From NCBI GenBank assembly GCA_944548615.1, contig OX155957.1, positions 1,428,275 to 1,492,274 on the forward strand: 64,000 nt of DNA, in the 5' to 3' direction. The notes beneath the pieces are model-generated. The model ran no database searches. It had not been told where the DNA came from and was given only the letters and a program-made list of their open reading frames with translations. Position numbers and translations under genes: made by a program. This stretch comes from Micropterix aruncella (taxonomy: Eukaryota > Arthropoda > Insecta > Lepidoptera > Micropterigidae). Shown here piece after piece: positions 19,613 to 31,710 of the stretch. Each line of letters starts with the position of its first letter. Positions within the stretch are counted from its first letter, which is position 1.

Positions 19613-21400
19613 GATTTACACTAATAAATATTTACAGTAGATAAATGACACCCACTAAATTAATATACCTACTTCCTAACCTAACCTAACATATATTAAC
19701 TATCTTGAATTACACTAAATACGTGTACCTACTTTGCTTAATTAAACGACTACAATATTAAATCATTACACTAATCGAATTATTTACACTAAATAGATGT
19801 ACTTACTCCCTAACATAACCTAACTAACTGGCGTGATTTACCCTAATTTTATGCACTTATTTCTATATAGTTATGCTAATGCAAATTTAAACTAATATAT
19901 TTATTTTTCCTATTTATGCCAATGCTTTTATATAATTATGCTAATTTAGCGTAATGGAGTTTTTCTTTTCGCTGTTATAGTATTTATATTTTATATTATT
20001 TTAATTAGCTTGCCTGGGTAAGTCATTATTTAGGTTGCTTAGAAGTTTCAATGTTTTATTGAGACTTATTTGCTGTTTGAGTTATCTGATTTTATTGAAA
20101 AGTGGTTGACTAATTTTGGAACAATAAATGCAAGAGTTCTATCGCCGTAGTAATGGTTTTGCTTGTTATATTTCAAATATTCATCGCCATCGTCCACCTT
20201 GGAAAAGACTGTTATTAACCAAATGAGTACGTCAATATCAAAGGTCTGTCATTTATTTGAATTCGAGAAAAGCAGTGTTCTTGTAAAGTGCGTATTTAAT
20301 ATTTAAATTTTTACTGTAATTTTTTTCGTCAAGTAACTAATTCCAAATACCAATTCCAATTAACATATTTTTATTTTATTTTCTAAAATAAACCAGTTGG
20401 TAGGTATCCCTACTCTTGGCATAGTCAAATTCTTTATACAAGATAATGTATTATACCTTATGTGGTATAATTATTTTTTTATACAGATTGACTATTTTTT
20501 TAAACGGAAAAAACAATTATTAAATAAATTTACAATAAAAATATAAGGTCCTTTAAAATATTATTAGATGAGCTAAAATATCTAAGTAGGTATAGATAGA
20601 TGAAAAATACAAATAGTCAAAATATAAAAACGAATAATCAGTTATAAAATAGTCAAATCAGAAATACCACTATTATAAGATTACAAATAGAAATGTCTCA
20701 ATAGAAATAGTGAATACAAATTTTATTTGGAGGTAATTTTTAATAAAGTTTTATTTTAAAAACTATAAGATACAATCAAAAATCAAGAGTTTGACACTTT
20801 ACTCCTGGGTAGGTATCCGTTTATGGTACGAATACCGACTTTGCAGAGAATATCGCATTACTGTCCGGTTAAAAAGAAATGGGCCACAACTTTGGTTTAA
20901 ATTACGATTCACACCTGTTCACAATTTCTCGCATTTGATATTGGGTTAATCAAATTATCAATATTAAGGGACTGCTAAAGCTCCTAACCTGGGCGATTTT
21001 TATAATAACATACGGAACCTTCGGTGAGCGAGACAAACTCGCACTTCACGCCTAAGTCTCTCGTATGAAATGATATGCGTATCTCGAAGTGGCCAAGCTT
21101 CTTTTAGGCAATGGAAAATTACCCAGAATAAAAACACGATTTCCCGCCGGGTGTTTCATGTAAAAAAAAACGTATTTTTTTAAGACGACGTTCGAAGATA
21201 TTTTACTATTTTTCGCAGCGGGATTCTCTTATGTATATACGAATTTCAATTCTTTTTATGCGTGGGACTGAGGTTGATGCCCTTTCAAGAGCGTTGAGAT
21301 TTCGTGTACTTGTCTCTTCGCCAGAGAGAAACATAAATATCTGGTTGATCCACGTCCCAAATTTCGTATGAATTGAATACCTACATGAAATAGAAAGAAA
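19613..21400. other. Mostly unassigned AT-rich DNA
   Basis: Contains TTACACTAA-rich sequence (19615-19880) with CCTAACCTAACCTAAC. A weak minus-strand LINE C-terminus is possible at 20040-20220 (a YYGDRTLAFIVPKLVN-like translation). The short repeat tail at 20995-21055 is noted above. Nothing else is recognised. Confidence 0.35.
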
Positions 21401-21401
21401 C

Positions 21402-21715
21402 CAGCACGAACATGTAAGCAATTTTTATAAAAAAAAGTGAAAAAAAAAACAAAAAAAAAATAAAAATGTATTTTTTTAAATTTGTTTTTTTTTTATTTTT
21501 TGAAAAATAGTGTAAAAAACGTTTAACACAATGCGTCATCTAGCGGGAGGTAATATATAGCTAATATTGTAATTAGCGATATTTTACTTACCGCTAGACG
21601 CTTGTCAAACTTTTGTTTAACGATCAAGTCAGATTTATCTCGGTCAAAAAAAAAAATTTTTTTTTAATGTTTTTCCTAATTTATTTTATCAAAAGTTGCT
21701 TACATGCTCGTACTG
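21402..21715. mobile_element. MITE with inverted ends and inner inverted repeat
   Basis: The left end CAGCACGAACATGTAAGCAA is repeated inverted at the right end (read in reverse, CAGTACGAGCATGTAAGCAA). Inside, a second inverted pair surrounds the centre: GCGTCATCTAGCGGGAGGTAA, and AAGCGTCTAGCGGTAAGTAA on the other strand. The interior is rich in A and T runs. No clear target duplication was found. Confidence 0.65.
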
Positions 21716-22552
21716 ATTCAATCCCTAGAAGGATGCCGGTAAAATTAAACTCACTCTGTATATTGATATGAAAATTACAAAAATATACCCTTCCGTTCGA
21801 CGTAGAAAAATCGTATTTAATTAGAGTAATCAATAAAGATAATTATAGACTACAGTAGATGATTGATATACTGAATATCAAGCAGTGGTCTGTACATTTA
21901 GAAAGAGCTAGTGAGGACTAAGCAGCCAAATTTGGATAAAGCCAGGAATACCTAGAAACACCGCTTCTTCCCGGTCTTCCTTGGCTGCTCTGCTGAAAAA
22001 TAGCTAGCCCAGACGCTAATAAAGGTCCAGATGATTCTTTCCTGAAATACACGGCACTCGCGTAAAAGACTTCAATACAATTTTCTCTGTCACCGGCAGA
22101 GCGAGAAATCACGATGTGTTGGGAATAGGCACGCATTTTGGTCTGAAATTTCGACCGCACATATTGTTCTTAGGGTAATAAATAATTTACTTATTACGTA
22201 CTTATTAACTGGAGGGGATTGATTATAGTAGATTAGAATTATTGGAATTAAGAAGGGATAGTATTTCAGGATACAACAGGGGTGTCCAGTAGGTACCTTA
22301 AAGTGACCTCTATAACCTATAACCTATACCTACTAACACCATAACTGATGCTTCTCCGAACGTAGATATAAGTCATGCTCCATACTTGCGTTAAAATTAG
22401 CGTCTGCGAAAATAGCTACGGTTGATCCTAAATCAACGGCCCCTCAAGCAAAATATCGAGAGATGGATTCGCCCAAATGTAAACGGATCGGCCGTAAACT
22501 CACGGCTAAATCGGTACTCTTTGCGGCCACACTGCGAGCGGATCGTTAAGCT
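21716..22552. other. No gene recognised
   Basis: Unassigned. The open frame at 21918-22160 (80 codons, minus) lacks recognisable features. Confidence 0.35.
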
Positions 22553-22589
22553 TTGGTTAAAATTCAAAACCTCGCTATCGCTGTCGCTA

Positions 22590-23545
22590 TCGCTATTTCC
22601 TCTATTTCAGGCTCATTCCTTCCAGCAGCAACTAAGCAAACTATAGTAAGAACACTGCTACTTCCAATTCTAGACTATGCTGATGTCGGTACTATAGATA
22701 TTAAAGAGAAGATACTGGATAAATTCGAACGGCTACAAAATATCTGCATACGATATATATTCGACTTGCGTAAATTTGATCACGTAAGCGAATATCGCGA
22801 TGGACTTCATTGGCTTGGAATTCGTGAGCGCAGAAATCTGCATGCCCTCTCACTCCTTTATAAAGTCCTAAATAGTCCCAAAGCACCTCCTTACCTTAAA
22901 GACCTCTTTCTCCTGTTAGGAAGTCATGGTGTTCCACTCAGGTCAAGTCAGGACAACACCATAGCAATTCCACTACATCAGTCTTCTTTTTTCACTAACT
23001 CATTTAGCGTCCATTCTGCTCGACTTTGGAACCAGCTTCCGCATGCTATTCGTCATGCAACATCCTTGCCCTGTTTCAAGGCGTTACTGAAAAAACATTT
23101 TCTCCCTCAAAATATCAACTAAGAACCAACCCTCTCCCTATCCCCTCCCCCCTTCCCCCTTTCGTTGGGTTGTTGACTGGATAGAAGCATAAGAACTTTG
23201 TAATATCTATCATTTTATATAAGCAGTTATTTTTATTATTTTGTATCTGTAGTTTCTATGTATTTATTATAATAATATACATATAATATATTATAAATTA
23301 TATTTTTTATGTATGTATGTATATTTGGATGTATGTATATATATATTTATGTGTATATGTTTATGTATGTGAGCTGTATTGATACTTTTATTTAATATTA
23401 CACGGTTGGCTGTAATAAATCGTGAAACGATAAGCCCGCCGTTTGTACTAAGTTAAAATAGAATTTAGGTTTTCTTTACCCATGTAATTTTTTTTGTTAG
23501 TACAATAAAGGTATTTTTCATTTCATTTCATTTCATTTCATTTCG
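22590..23545 (+). mobile_element. LINE 3' end with C-terminal ORF2 and UTR
   Basis: The frame 22553-23122 is open for 189 codons. From about residue 25 it resembles the region after the reverse transcriptase of a LINE: TLLLPILDYADV, a KFERLQNICIRYIF block, SFSVHSARLWNQLPHAIR and a final FKALLKKHFL. The first 25 codons do not belong to it. A UTR follows, with ATGTATGTATG runs, a CCCGCCGTTTGTACTAAGTT block, an AATAAAG signal and a terminal ATTTC repeat (23519-23545). The same family recurs at 44500-44690 (UTR only) and 52385-52905 (minus). The copy is 5' truncated. Confidence 0.8.
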
Positions 23546-23549
23546 TTGT

Positions 23550-24300
23550 CTGCGAAATGCTTTCTTTCTCATTATGACAGTTTTAGCTTTGTTGCTTTCT
23601 TTTAGCGAAATGATATATATATCTATATCCATGGTAATAAGAAAGCTGGAGAGTTTGTTTGTTTTTTGATTGAACGCGTTAATATTTGGAATTACTTGTC
23701 AGATTTTTAAAAAACTTCTTGATTTTGATAGCCCAATTCTTGAAATAGGTTAAAGCATATTAATTTTTCTTTTCACTTTGGGAAATAATAACAAGGAGAT
23801 AGAAGGATATCTTAATGGTCGCTATATTAGCAGTTCTAAAGCTGTTTGGAGAATTTATCAATTTCCTATCCATGGAAGCTTGCCAGCAGTCATCAATTTA
23901 GCCATTCATTTGTAAATGGACAATGAAATTACTTTAATAAGGAAAACCTTCAGAATCGCGTTAATTATTCTCCTACATCGACTCTCACTGAGTTTTTCGA
24001 GCTCTGCAGAAACGACGATTTTGCAAAAACTTTGTTATACCATGAGATTACCCAATATTATACATAGGAAAGAAATACATTTTCTGGAAGAAAACGCGGC
24101 CAAGACGTCGATGGGTACCGTGGTGGAAAAAAAGACACAGATTTAGTCCGTGTTTATAATATTCATCCAACTCAAACGAAATGTTTTTAATTAAAAATAT
24201 ATTGATGAATATCCGCAGAACAACTTCTTTGAAAAAACTCAGAACTGTTAATGGCGTTATTTTAACTACATATCATGGGCTACCACGTAATTGTGATTAA
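23550..24300. other. No gene recognised
   Basis: Unassigned AT-rich sequence. The open frame at 23916-24146 has no recognisable domain. Confidence 0.35.
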
Positions 24301-24302
24301 CC

Positions 24303-24912
24303 TGTAAAGACCTTAAGTCCACTACATACGATCAACAAATGCATCGGTTTCCAGTGAAATCCACTGACACAATTTAGCTATTATTTTGACTCGTGCAGCT
24401 ATGAATCAGCACGATGAAACAATACTTTTACTCAGAATATTTCAAATTGCATCATTGCACGGCCTATATAAACCGGCCAAAAACCAACCAAATTATCAAT
24501 CCCCGATTGATCACCTTCCCCAAGGTTGCGAAGGCATATCCAGTACCCCTCTACGAGGTCGCTCATCGGATCCGGCTCCTTGGTTTCCTTTTCCTCATTT
24601 TCCCTGAGTCTCGAAGCATCAGTCTGTAATCCCACAGACTCGAGCCGTGCCCAGTACAAGATACTAGGAGCACACATACAATCCTCATCCACTTTCCTAC
24701 ATTACCGCCGTCGCGCAACCCTCGCGTCTCGATAAAGTAATCCGGGCACTCGTTAATTCGGCAAGCGTTATAACTGACAATATTCAATCGATTCAATCAA
24801 TAAATATCTTCTGTTTTATCATAACCGCCTTTAAATACCGAGATAACTCGTAAGTTGACACCACCATCTCACATCGAATAATCTGGAGTCTTGTGAGGGG
24901 TGGTCCCTCACA
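24303..24912 (+). mobile_element. LTR-like sequence (solo or partial)
   Basis: About 610 bp starting TGTAAAGACCTTAAGTCC and ending GGTGGTCCCTCACA. Along most of its length it matches, in reverse, the solo LTR at 54132-54727. It carries AATAAATATC near the 3' side, and its end matches that of the LTR at 33838-34460. The terminal nucleotides TGT and ACA fit an LTR. No matching 4-bp duplication is found (AACC on the left, AGAC on the right). The following bases extend a 15-bp perfect inverted repeat around the end. Confidence 0.65.
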
Positions 24913-25003
24913 AGACTCCAGGCTACGTAACGACCAAATTTGGTTGCACATCAGAACACCGTTGACTACGTAACGACCAATATTGGCGGCTTGCTCCCTG
25001 AGC

Positions 25004-25082
25004 GCAATCGTGTGTATTATATAACGTATAATAGACACGATTCACGTATAATAGACGCAATCGTGTCTATTATATAACTTAT
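25004..25082. repeat. Palindromic tandem cluster
   Basis: AATCGTGTGTATTATATAACG and its variant TCGTGTCTATTATATAAC occur directly, with the inverse TATAATAGACACGATT between them. Non-coding. Confidence 0.6.
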
Positions 25083-25379
25083 ATAGATTGATTAACTTTA
25101 TAACACTTATAGTTATAAATTATATTAATCTTCTATTATTATATTTAATATAGCAACGTTCGTCGTATAGCAGTATGATAGTGCAATGTAGATTGCGCTC
25201 TATCGCATGATAAAGGACCATCTACATATAAAACAATTATACATATAATGCCAAAGGAATATAAAATAATAATATAAAACGTGATAGAAAAATTAAATGA
25301 AATAATATATAAAAATAAAATAAAACGTGGCAAAAAATATTAAATTAATAACAAACGAATTTTTAAATCATAGGTCTAA

Positions 25380-25560
25380 TTATTTTAATATTATTTACAT
25401 AAAGATGTATTTTTTTTAAATTTAGTTAGTAGGTTTCATTGCTTAACAGTTTCGCAATTCATATGGCATTCTACCTCTCCGTATTATTTCTGTTATGTAG
25501 TTAGCCTATATAAAAAACGCAATAGACATCACTAATAATTGAATGTTTTAATGTTATCAT
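25380..25560 (+). repeat. Interspersed repeat shared with 17.5 kb
   Basis: Same block order as 17500-17700, ending at CACTAATAATTGAATG. It is followed directly by an LS 5' fragment. Confidence 0.5.
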
Positions 25561-25564
25561 TAGT

Positions 25565-25735
25565 GGTGAACGGTTTCGTGCAGCTTGGGACACAAGATCC
25601 ACTTTGTTCTCGGATAGGCTCAACTCACGATTCAGCTTCTATTCGGAAGCCTCCTCGTGTGGAAGGCTACCCGGGTAAGACTCTCGTGTCTCAGTCCTCA
25701 AAGCTGGTTGGCCGGTTTCTCCCGGCCAACCAGCA
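25565..25735 (+). repeat. LS 5' fragment with perfect hairpin
   Basis: Diverged LS head (TGCAGCTTGGGACACAAGA, then CTCAACTCACGATTCAGC). It ends in a perfect inverted repeat: GCTGGTTGGCCGG at 25703-25715, a 6-base loop, and CCGGCCAACCAGC at 25722-25734. Other LS copies do not have this hairpin. Confidence 0.55.
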
Positions 25736-26139
25736 ATTTATTTTTTAAATAATAAAATATAATGTTTTAGCAAAATTATATGTCCAAATACTGTTAAATG
25801 CATAACAAAGTATATAATTAAAATAAACCGCAAATGCAACGGTGCTTTCTTTTATTTAAAAACTTACCAAGATGTTTAAAAAAATCGGAATGAATACACT
25901 TGAAATTTGTATGGGAGAAAAAATAATCGTAATTTTAATTTTAATTTTAAAATGTCTTAATACTAAGTAATTAAAATGTTAATTGAATTTTAAGTGTAAA
26001 ATACACTGAAGTTTTATAAATTAAACACAAGCAAGTCATTTGGGATATTTTAATATTTAATTTTTGCTTTCAAACAAGAGGGACATCGAGTTCGTATAGC
26101 ACTTGCAAAGGATTTGGCCCTGACCCACATATCTTTATA

Positions 26140-26181
26140 CCAGCCTGGGGTGACGGGTTCGCCCGTTGTAGTCGACACCGC
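26140..26181 (+). repeat. LS 3' tail
   Basis: GGTGACGGGTTCGCCCGTTG and GTAGTCGACACCGCC match the LS 3' terminus. Only about 40 bp are present, as expected of a severely 5'-truncated retroposon. Confidence 0.6.
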
Positions 26182-26184
26182 CCT

Positions 26185-27555
26185 ACTGTTGTCATTGGTT
26201 AATTTATTGAGTTTTATAATCATTCAGTGCTTTAAAAAACCATTCATTATCAATGTTATCATAGATGGCCAAATAAATTGCAGATACGAAGCCACCTGTA
26301 TAAGATACATTCGACATATTTTTCAATGTTTCCTACAGTTGGCTGTGTTTAAAAATACACAGTTTTTGTTTAATTTAATTTAAGGTTAGGCTTATAATTA
26401 TAAATAAAATCGACTAATTTATGTTTATATTAGCTATACTTCGACATACTTTTTATTTTTGTACATGGTTATATATCAGACCCAGGATGGTTTTCCGTAT
26501 ATCCTATTTCTTATATAAAACACCAGATTTACAAGGGTCTAGTCGTTATAACGACGCAGTTGCTCTGTAATGCGACCGCTGCCTATACATATAAGCGCTT
26601 GTACTGAAACTGCAAATTTAATTCCAGATTTGTGAATGGATGATGAAGACGCGCTTGTCGACCAACTTAAAATATTATTCAAACCTCTTAGTATTTATTT
26701 CATACAGTAATTCATACAGTAATTGATTTCATACAGTAATTGATTTATTTATTTTAATTGCTGATATTTAGAAATTAGCAAAATTTCAGGCAATGTCGAC
26801 GCATGGCACCATAGCTAATAGGGAGGTCCTCGTAACTCAGTTTGTTTTACCCCACTTTAAGGCACTTCGACATGGACAAATTCGTAAATAAGTTGTCGAC
26901 CTATAAATGCTCACAATTATTTAATCTCCGGATAGTTTAAGCTCTAACAGTGCTCAAGAAACGCCGTGAGTCTTTCACATAATACCTGGTCGCTCTAATA
27001 AATCAAAAAAATATTCGTACCATATCAAGGAGGAGCTTATTACATTACAGATACGAAGCTCGGTATGTTGAAATAGGCATGGCTCAAAACCAAATAACAA
27101 AGTCCGCTATTGCGACACCGACGCTCACAAAATATAAGCCGCGGTCGTCAAATATAGTAATTTAGGGCGCAAACTATTTTTTAAATAACTTTCCGATTCC
27201 AGCGTTGCCCGGACTCTACACGTCAGGCCACCAGTCTCCTTTGAAATTGCACCGAGACGCCAGGTGAAAATGCTGTGAAATCCTTTGATATACCCGACGT
27301 GCTTGCCGCTCGATTCCTACGGAGGAAATATTTACGCGATAAAATATTTCTGCTTCGTTTCGGAAGTGTCCATTGGAAATATTAAATTGCTTTCCCGAGA
27401 TAAACTTCCCTGCGATATTTTATTTACAAGCTGTGCTGTGCTAAAGGAGGGTGCTTGATTTTAGGTGCCCATACCCAAAACGTTCAAGCGGAACGATGTT
27501 GGTAAGTCTCTACAAATCTGTACAGTTTTGTATTGGTGATACGTATGGCATTCTG
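26185..27555. other. No gene recognised
   Basis: Contains a short direct triplication of ATACAGTAATT at 26698-26750. Otherwise unassigned. Confidence 0.4.
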
Positions 27556-27558
27556 TCG

Positions 27559-27987
27559 CGCTTTTATAAATGCACGTAAAAACCAATAAATCCGGTTTCA
27601 TCATCAGACCTTGAAACTTAATCGTGGTCAAAGTTCATTACAAGACCTTTCTAACAAGTCCAAACACGACTATGATACGATATTCCATCATGGAATGCCA
27701 GTGCCTATCTTCCGGCTTCATCATCAAACCTTGAAACCTAATCATGGTCAAAGTTCATTTCAAGACTTTTCTAACAAGTCCAAACACAGATATTATACGA
27801 TGTTCCACCATGAAGTTCCAGTTCATATCTTCCGACTCCATCATCAGATCAGTTCGACAGTACCATATTATTGTATTATCATCAGAACTACATACAGCTG
27901 CCAATTTTCATGACGCTACGATTCTTGGAAGATGGTTAAATTAGTTACCTTAGATTCCGTTACATACAGGTCGGCCTAATAAAAGCG
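27559..27987 (+). mobile_element. FamD element with internal tandem units
   Basis: A 430-bp element whose ends are inverted (CGCTTTTATAAATGC, and at the right CCTAATAAAAGCG). After the left end come two tandem units of about 120 bp, each with TCATCATCAGACCTTGAAAC, GGTCAAAGTTCATT, TCTAACAAGTCCAAACAC and a CCATCATGGAAT-like block. A unique tail follows (GATCAGTTCGACAGTACC, then CAGCTGCCAATTTTCATGAC). The copy at 62051-62494 is the same element in the other orientation. No protein is implied. Confidence 0.7.
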
Positions 27988-28104
27988 TATTAATATGGAT
28001 TCAGCATTATCCACATGTCTTATGTCATGTATTGGATTTTTGAATAAGTTATGGAATATTATTTTTTTAATTGGTTCTCTCAAAGATTCTGCTGAAAAAA
28101 AAGC

Positions 28105-29425
28105 AGAGGCTTCCAACTGCCGTAAGCTTAGCAACTGCCCCCGCTCTATAGGAATCAATTCCGTTTCTAGACTCCCCCGTCTATCAGTTAAAATGCACAA
28201 TCGATTGGCTGACTCCGCACGGCGCGCAAACCGTCCAGGGACGCCCGAAGGTTGATTTATAATCATAATCATAAGTTTTTTATTCAAAATAATACGAAAT
28301 GGTAACTTTTTGACGTCAATAATGCACACAAACATACATAAATGATATAAAAATTAAATTATTGTGACATTATAACAAATTATTGTGACATATAACGTGA
28401 TATAAATCATCGATGTAACCATTTTATTTCCAAGGGTCTTTGTCGTCTAGATAATCATTTATTTTATAGTAGCCCTTTGAGTACAGCTTCTTCTTAATAA
28501 ATGACTTAAATTGTATCACAGATAAATTTTGCATGTTTTCTGGGACTTTATTGTAGAAGCGTATACATTGCCCTTTGAATGATTTTGTGGTTTCGGAGAG
28601 TCGACTTTTATGGTCAGCAAGTTTATTTTTATTTCTAGAATTGACACCTATCAGAGATTGATGCCTATCAAAGATTTTAAAAACAGTTCTTTATTTTTAT
28701 GCACGTACATTAAGTTTTCATAGATGTATTTTTTATTATTTATTAATTTACAATAATTTACTTATTTTATTATTACTACTTATCTTATTATATTATTTTA
28801 TATACTATATTTATTAATATACAATAACTTTATATATGTCATATACACACCATTAACATAATATAGTTGAGTTGGGAGAGATTGAGCACATCCTAATGAG
28901 ATGCAAGTGTCAAAATATTGATTTCTTTAAATTTTCCGCGTAACGAGTGTCTAGCACGTAATTTATAAATAGCGCAGATGGCTTGTTTCTGTAGTGTAAA
29001 TATTTTATCAGCGTCAGCAGCATGACCCCACAGCAAGATGCCATACGACATCAAGTTGTGAAAATAGCGGAAGTAAACCAGCCTCGCGGTGTCTATATCT
29101 GTTAAATTACGAATTTTTTTTACAGCATATGCTGCCTGTCGGTCAATTTCTTAATGTGTGGGCCCCATTGTAGCTTTTTATCTATAGTAATAACAAGGAA
29201 TACAGTGGAATCGACCAGTTCTAGGCGCTCATTTTTTATGATAATATTTGGCCCTATCTGCTTTACATTTGGAAGAGAAAATCATAATGGAAACTGGTCC
29301 ACATGCCAAAGTCTTACCCGGACTCGTACTTCTGCGTGGAGACTGCCGGATGGGTGTTGACCCGTGAGTTAGGCCGACCCTAAACACATGGGTCTTAGTG
29401 GTCTAACTGCAACAGGCGTATTAGC
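28105..29425 (-). repeat. LS copy split by a LINE
   Basis: LS in reverse is seen at 28105-28256 (CCCCCGCTCTATAGGAA, then CAATCGATTGGCT and ACCGTCCAGGGACGCC). It resumes at 29293-29425 (AAACTGGTCCACATGCC, then GATGGGTGTTGACCCG and GGTCTAACTGCAACAGGC). The break falls where the LS consensus reads GGTTGATTCCCAGGG, so the LINE fragment between them was inserted there. Confidence 0.65.
28257..29292 (-). pseudogene. LINE ORF2 C-terminal fragment
   Basis: Minus-strand translation gives, with breaks, ELVDSTVFLVITIDKKLQW, a VYFRYFHNLMSYGILLWG block, FTLQKQAICAIYKLRARHS and FKEINILTLAS. After an AT-rich interruption (about 28690-28865) come KSRLSETTKSFKGQCIRFYN and YSKGYYKINDYLDDKDPW before a stop. 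It resembles the fragment at 30.7-31.4 kb and represents the same LINE group. The 3' end has a TGATTA-type tail (TTATGATTATGATTATAA in reverse). Confidence 0.75.
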
Positions 29426-29429
29426 TCCC

Positions 29430-29860
29430 GTCTATCTAAAGCAAGTATACCACGCCGTACGGTGTATTAAGATTTGATCCATCCATAACCATGAAGCAGT
29501 TATCAAAACTGTATAATTTTACATTACCCCAGGGAGATAAACAAAACGAAAGAGAGGATTAAATTTCTATACCTCTCTCTGTTCCACTCGTTCAGTTTGC
29601 TAATTTTGTCAGAGACACATTTTGTCATTTGCGCAGAGCTAAAGATTTTAATTAACACATTTTGCTCACCGAAAAATACCTCCTTGCCCCCTTCCCGTAA
29701 TGGTCGTCATTTTATTCTGTATTCATAATTAATTTTCCTTTTAAAATATGGTAATTATTGTATCTCACGAAAATTCGCACAGAGCTGAGAACACAATCTC
29801 ATGGATAATTTTCTATGATTCTTGAGCGCGAAAACCAATATCTGATTATGAACGTTGCCG
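29430..29860. other. Spacer before the Harbinger element
   Basis: AT-rich, no recognised content. Confidence 0.4.
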
Positions 29861-29970
29861 TAAGCTGGGCATTGACGGTCAGTTTTTCGCGTCAGTCTAG
29901 GCGTAAAACTGTGGCGTCACTCCAAATGGTTTTATGCCAAGGAGATTTCCCCATTCACTGGCGTCACTCC

Positions 29971-30188
29971 AGGGGCGAACACACTCTCGGACGCATCCGC
30001 TGCCGCGGCTTATGGACGCGATCTGTGTAATGAATTTCTATTGAACCGTGCACATTATCGGACGACAGTCGCGGACGCGACCTCGAGGCTTCGGATGTCC
30101 GATAGAGATCTGGCAAGCCGCGTCCCAAACGACTGTGCATACTGTCCATAAGCCGCGGCAGCGGACGCGTCCGAGTGTGTTCGCCCCT
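29971..30188. mobile_element. GC-rich MITE in Harbinger 5' region
   Basis: A 218-bp element with inverted ends of about 44 bp. AGGGGCGAACACACTC is at the left and GAGTGTGTTCGCCCCT at the right, and the similarity continues into CCGCTGCCGCGGCTTATGGA. The flanks CTCCAGG and CTTCAGG suggest an imperfect duplication. It sits between the terminal repeat and the transposase start codon. Confidence 0.7.
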
Positions 30189-30263
30189 TCAGGCTCTTCA
30201 GTTTTCGACCGGCCCGGCCGCGTGAAGGACGTGTTTTCGCTTTGCGGACGTCCACGAATAAAA

Positions 30264-30695
30264 ATGGATTCTGATTTCGAAGAAGAAACATTACTTGGTA
30301 CTGCTGCTGCTGTTTGTTGTCATATACTCATAAGGAAACGAAAAAGAAAGCAATGGATGAAAGAATGGCTAATAAAAAGGAGACAATTAACGCACGTCAA
30401 TTTCTTAAATGAGTTATCGTTAGAACCGAGTGACTGGCGAAACTGTTTAAGGATGGACGAAACGACATATTTCAAGCTTCTAGAACTTGTAACTCCATAT
30501 ATTGCTAAACAAGATACTAATATGAGACAAGCTATAAGCCCTCGTGAGAGATTGACTGCCACTCTTCGTTTCTTAGCATCGGGAATGAGTTACGAAGAAT
30601 TAAAATGTCCAACTGCAATATCTTCACATCGTCTAGGAGTCATCATTCCAGAAACATGTAAAGCAATACTCAGTGTGTTAAAGGATTACATGGAG
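30264..30695 (+). pseudogene. Harbinger transposase exon 1 (N-terminal half)
   Basis: ATG at 30264 follows ATAAAA and opens MDSDFEEETLL. The 144 codons include KRRQLTHVNFLNELSLE, a DWRNCLRMDETTYFKLLELV segment and SPRERLTATLRFLASGMSYE. The exon ends with IPETCKAILSVLKDYME. This is the helix-turn-helix-like N-terminal region of HARBI1-type transposases, which binds the element ends with the MADF partner. It stops at GAG followed by GTACTA, a splice donor. The exon starting at 33445 continues with MPETEAEW in the correct phase, as in the family. A raw frame running on to 30770 reads into an inserted LINE and is not native. Confidence 0.85.
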
Positions 30696-30700
30696 GTACT

Positions 30701-31470
30701 AATGTTAAATTTATCTCACCTAACGTTAGTGACTTCGACATTAATATTGTTATCGACGGTGAAATACTAAAGTTTGTAAATTCCACAACATTTCTAGGAA
30801 TTACAATAGACAATAAACTTCAATGGGGTCCTCATATTGAATTATTAACTGGAAGACTTAGCTCGGCAGCATTTGCGGTACGTCAAATAAGGCAACTAAC
30901 TGATGAAGCTACTGCCAGAACTGTCTATTTCAGCTACTTCCATAGTATAATGTCGTATGGGATTTTGCTCTGGGGCCGCGCAGCCGATATGCAAACGATA
31001 TTTATTTTGCAGAAAAGAGATACGATCCATTTATTGTTTAAACTCCCGAGCATCGCTAAAAGAGAAATTTAAAGAGATCAGTTTTCTGACAGTTTATAGT
31101 CAGTATATATTCGATAACATAATGAATGTTCGTAAAAACTTGCACAGGTTCCGTAGGTTGGGTGACATTCACAATAGGAACACCAGGTTCAAAAATAAAC
31201 TAGCCATTACGGGCTATAGGTTAGCAAAAGTGAGTAAATCTTTCATTGGAGACGGTGTTCGCTTTTATAGCACTTTGCCTGAGGAACTAACCCTTTTACC
31301 AGACACTACATTTAGAAAAAATGTTAAAGATACTTTGTGCTCTAAAGGCTATTATAAAATTGAAGATTTTTTAAGCGATACATTGGTCTGGTCAAGTCGT
31401 TTTTATGTAACATAGCTATGAAAACCATTTGTAAAGTGTTACTATTATTATTATTATTACTATTACGTAA
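30701..31470 (+). pseudogene. LINE ORF2 C-terminal fragment in transposase intron
   Basis: Translation gives ISPNVSDFDINIVIDGEILK, FVNSTTFLGITIDNKLQWGP and VYFSYFHSIMSYGILLWGRA. After a frameshift near 31016 it continues with SRASLKEKFKEISFLTVYSQ, SKSFIGDGVRFYSTLPEELT and YYKIEDFLSDTL. This is the thumb and C-terminal part of a Jockey/CR1-like LINE, the same group as 28257-29292. It is 5' truncated and ends near a TTA-rich tail (31440-31468). It starts five bases past the splice donor of the host intron. Confidence 0.75.
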
Positions 31471-31710
31471 AGCCATTGATTTTAAAGTGTAGTAATCAAT
31501 AGTAAAGCCTACAAGCAAGGCATAAATGGCTAGAAACATAAGACGTTCGGAAAGTACTGTAAGTCTACTTCGAATAAAAATCTATTTATCTATCTAATCT
31601 AAATTTTATGATAGTGTACTAGAAAATATTCCCGTCAGCGCGATTTCTGTATCGTCATGAGTGCTGACATAATTTATATTATCGAAATAAGCCCCGCCGT
31701 TATTACTTAT

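Noticed and set aside
22553..22625. N-terminal 25 residues of the frame at 22553-23122 as a signal peptide
   Set aside because: Hydrophobic and Ala/Ile-rich because of a CGCTATCGCT-type simple repeat. The LINE homology starts after it.
30048..30770. 240-codon frame covering the start of the transposase
   Set aside because: The upstream part is MITE sequence and the last 25 codons are LINE sequence. Only 30264-30695 is transposase exon.
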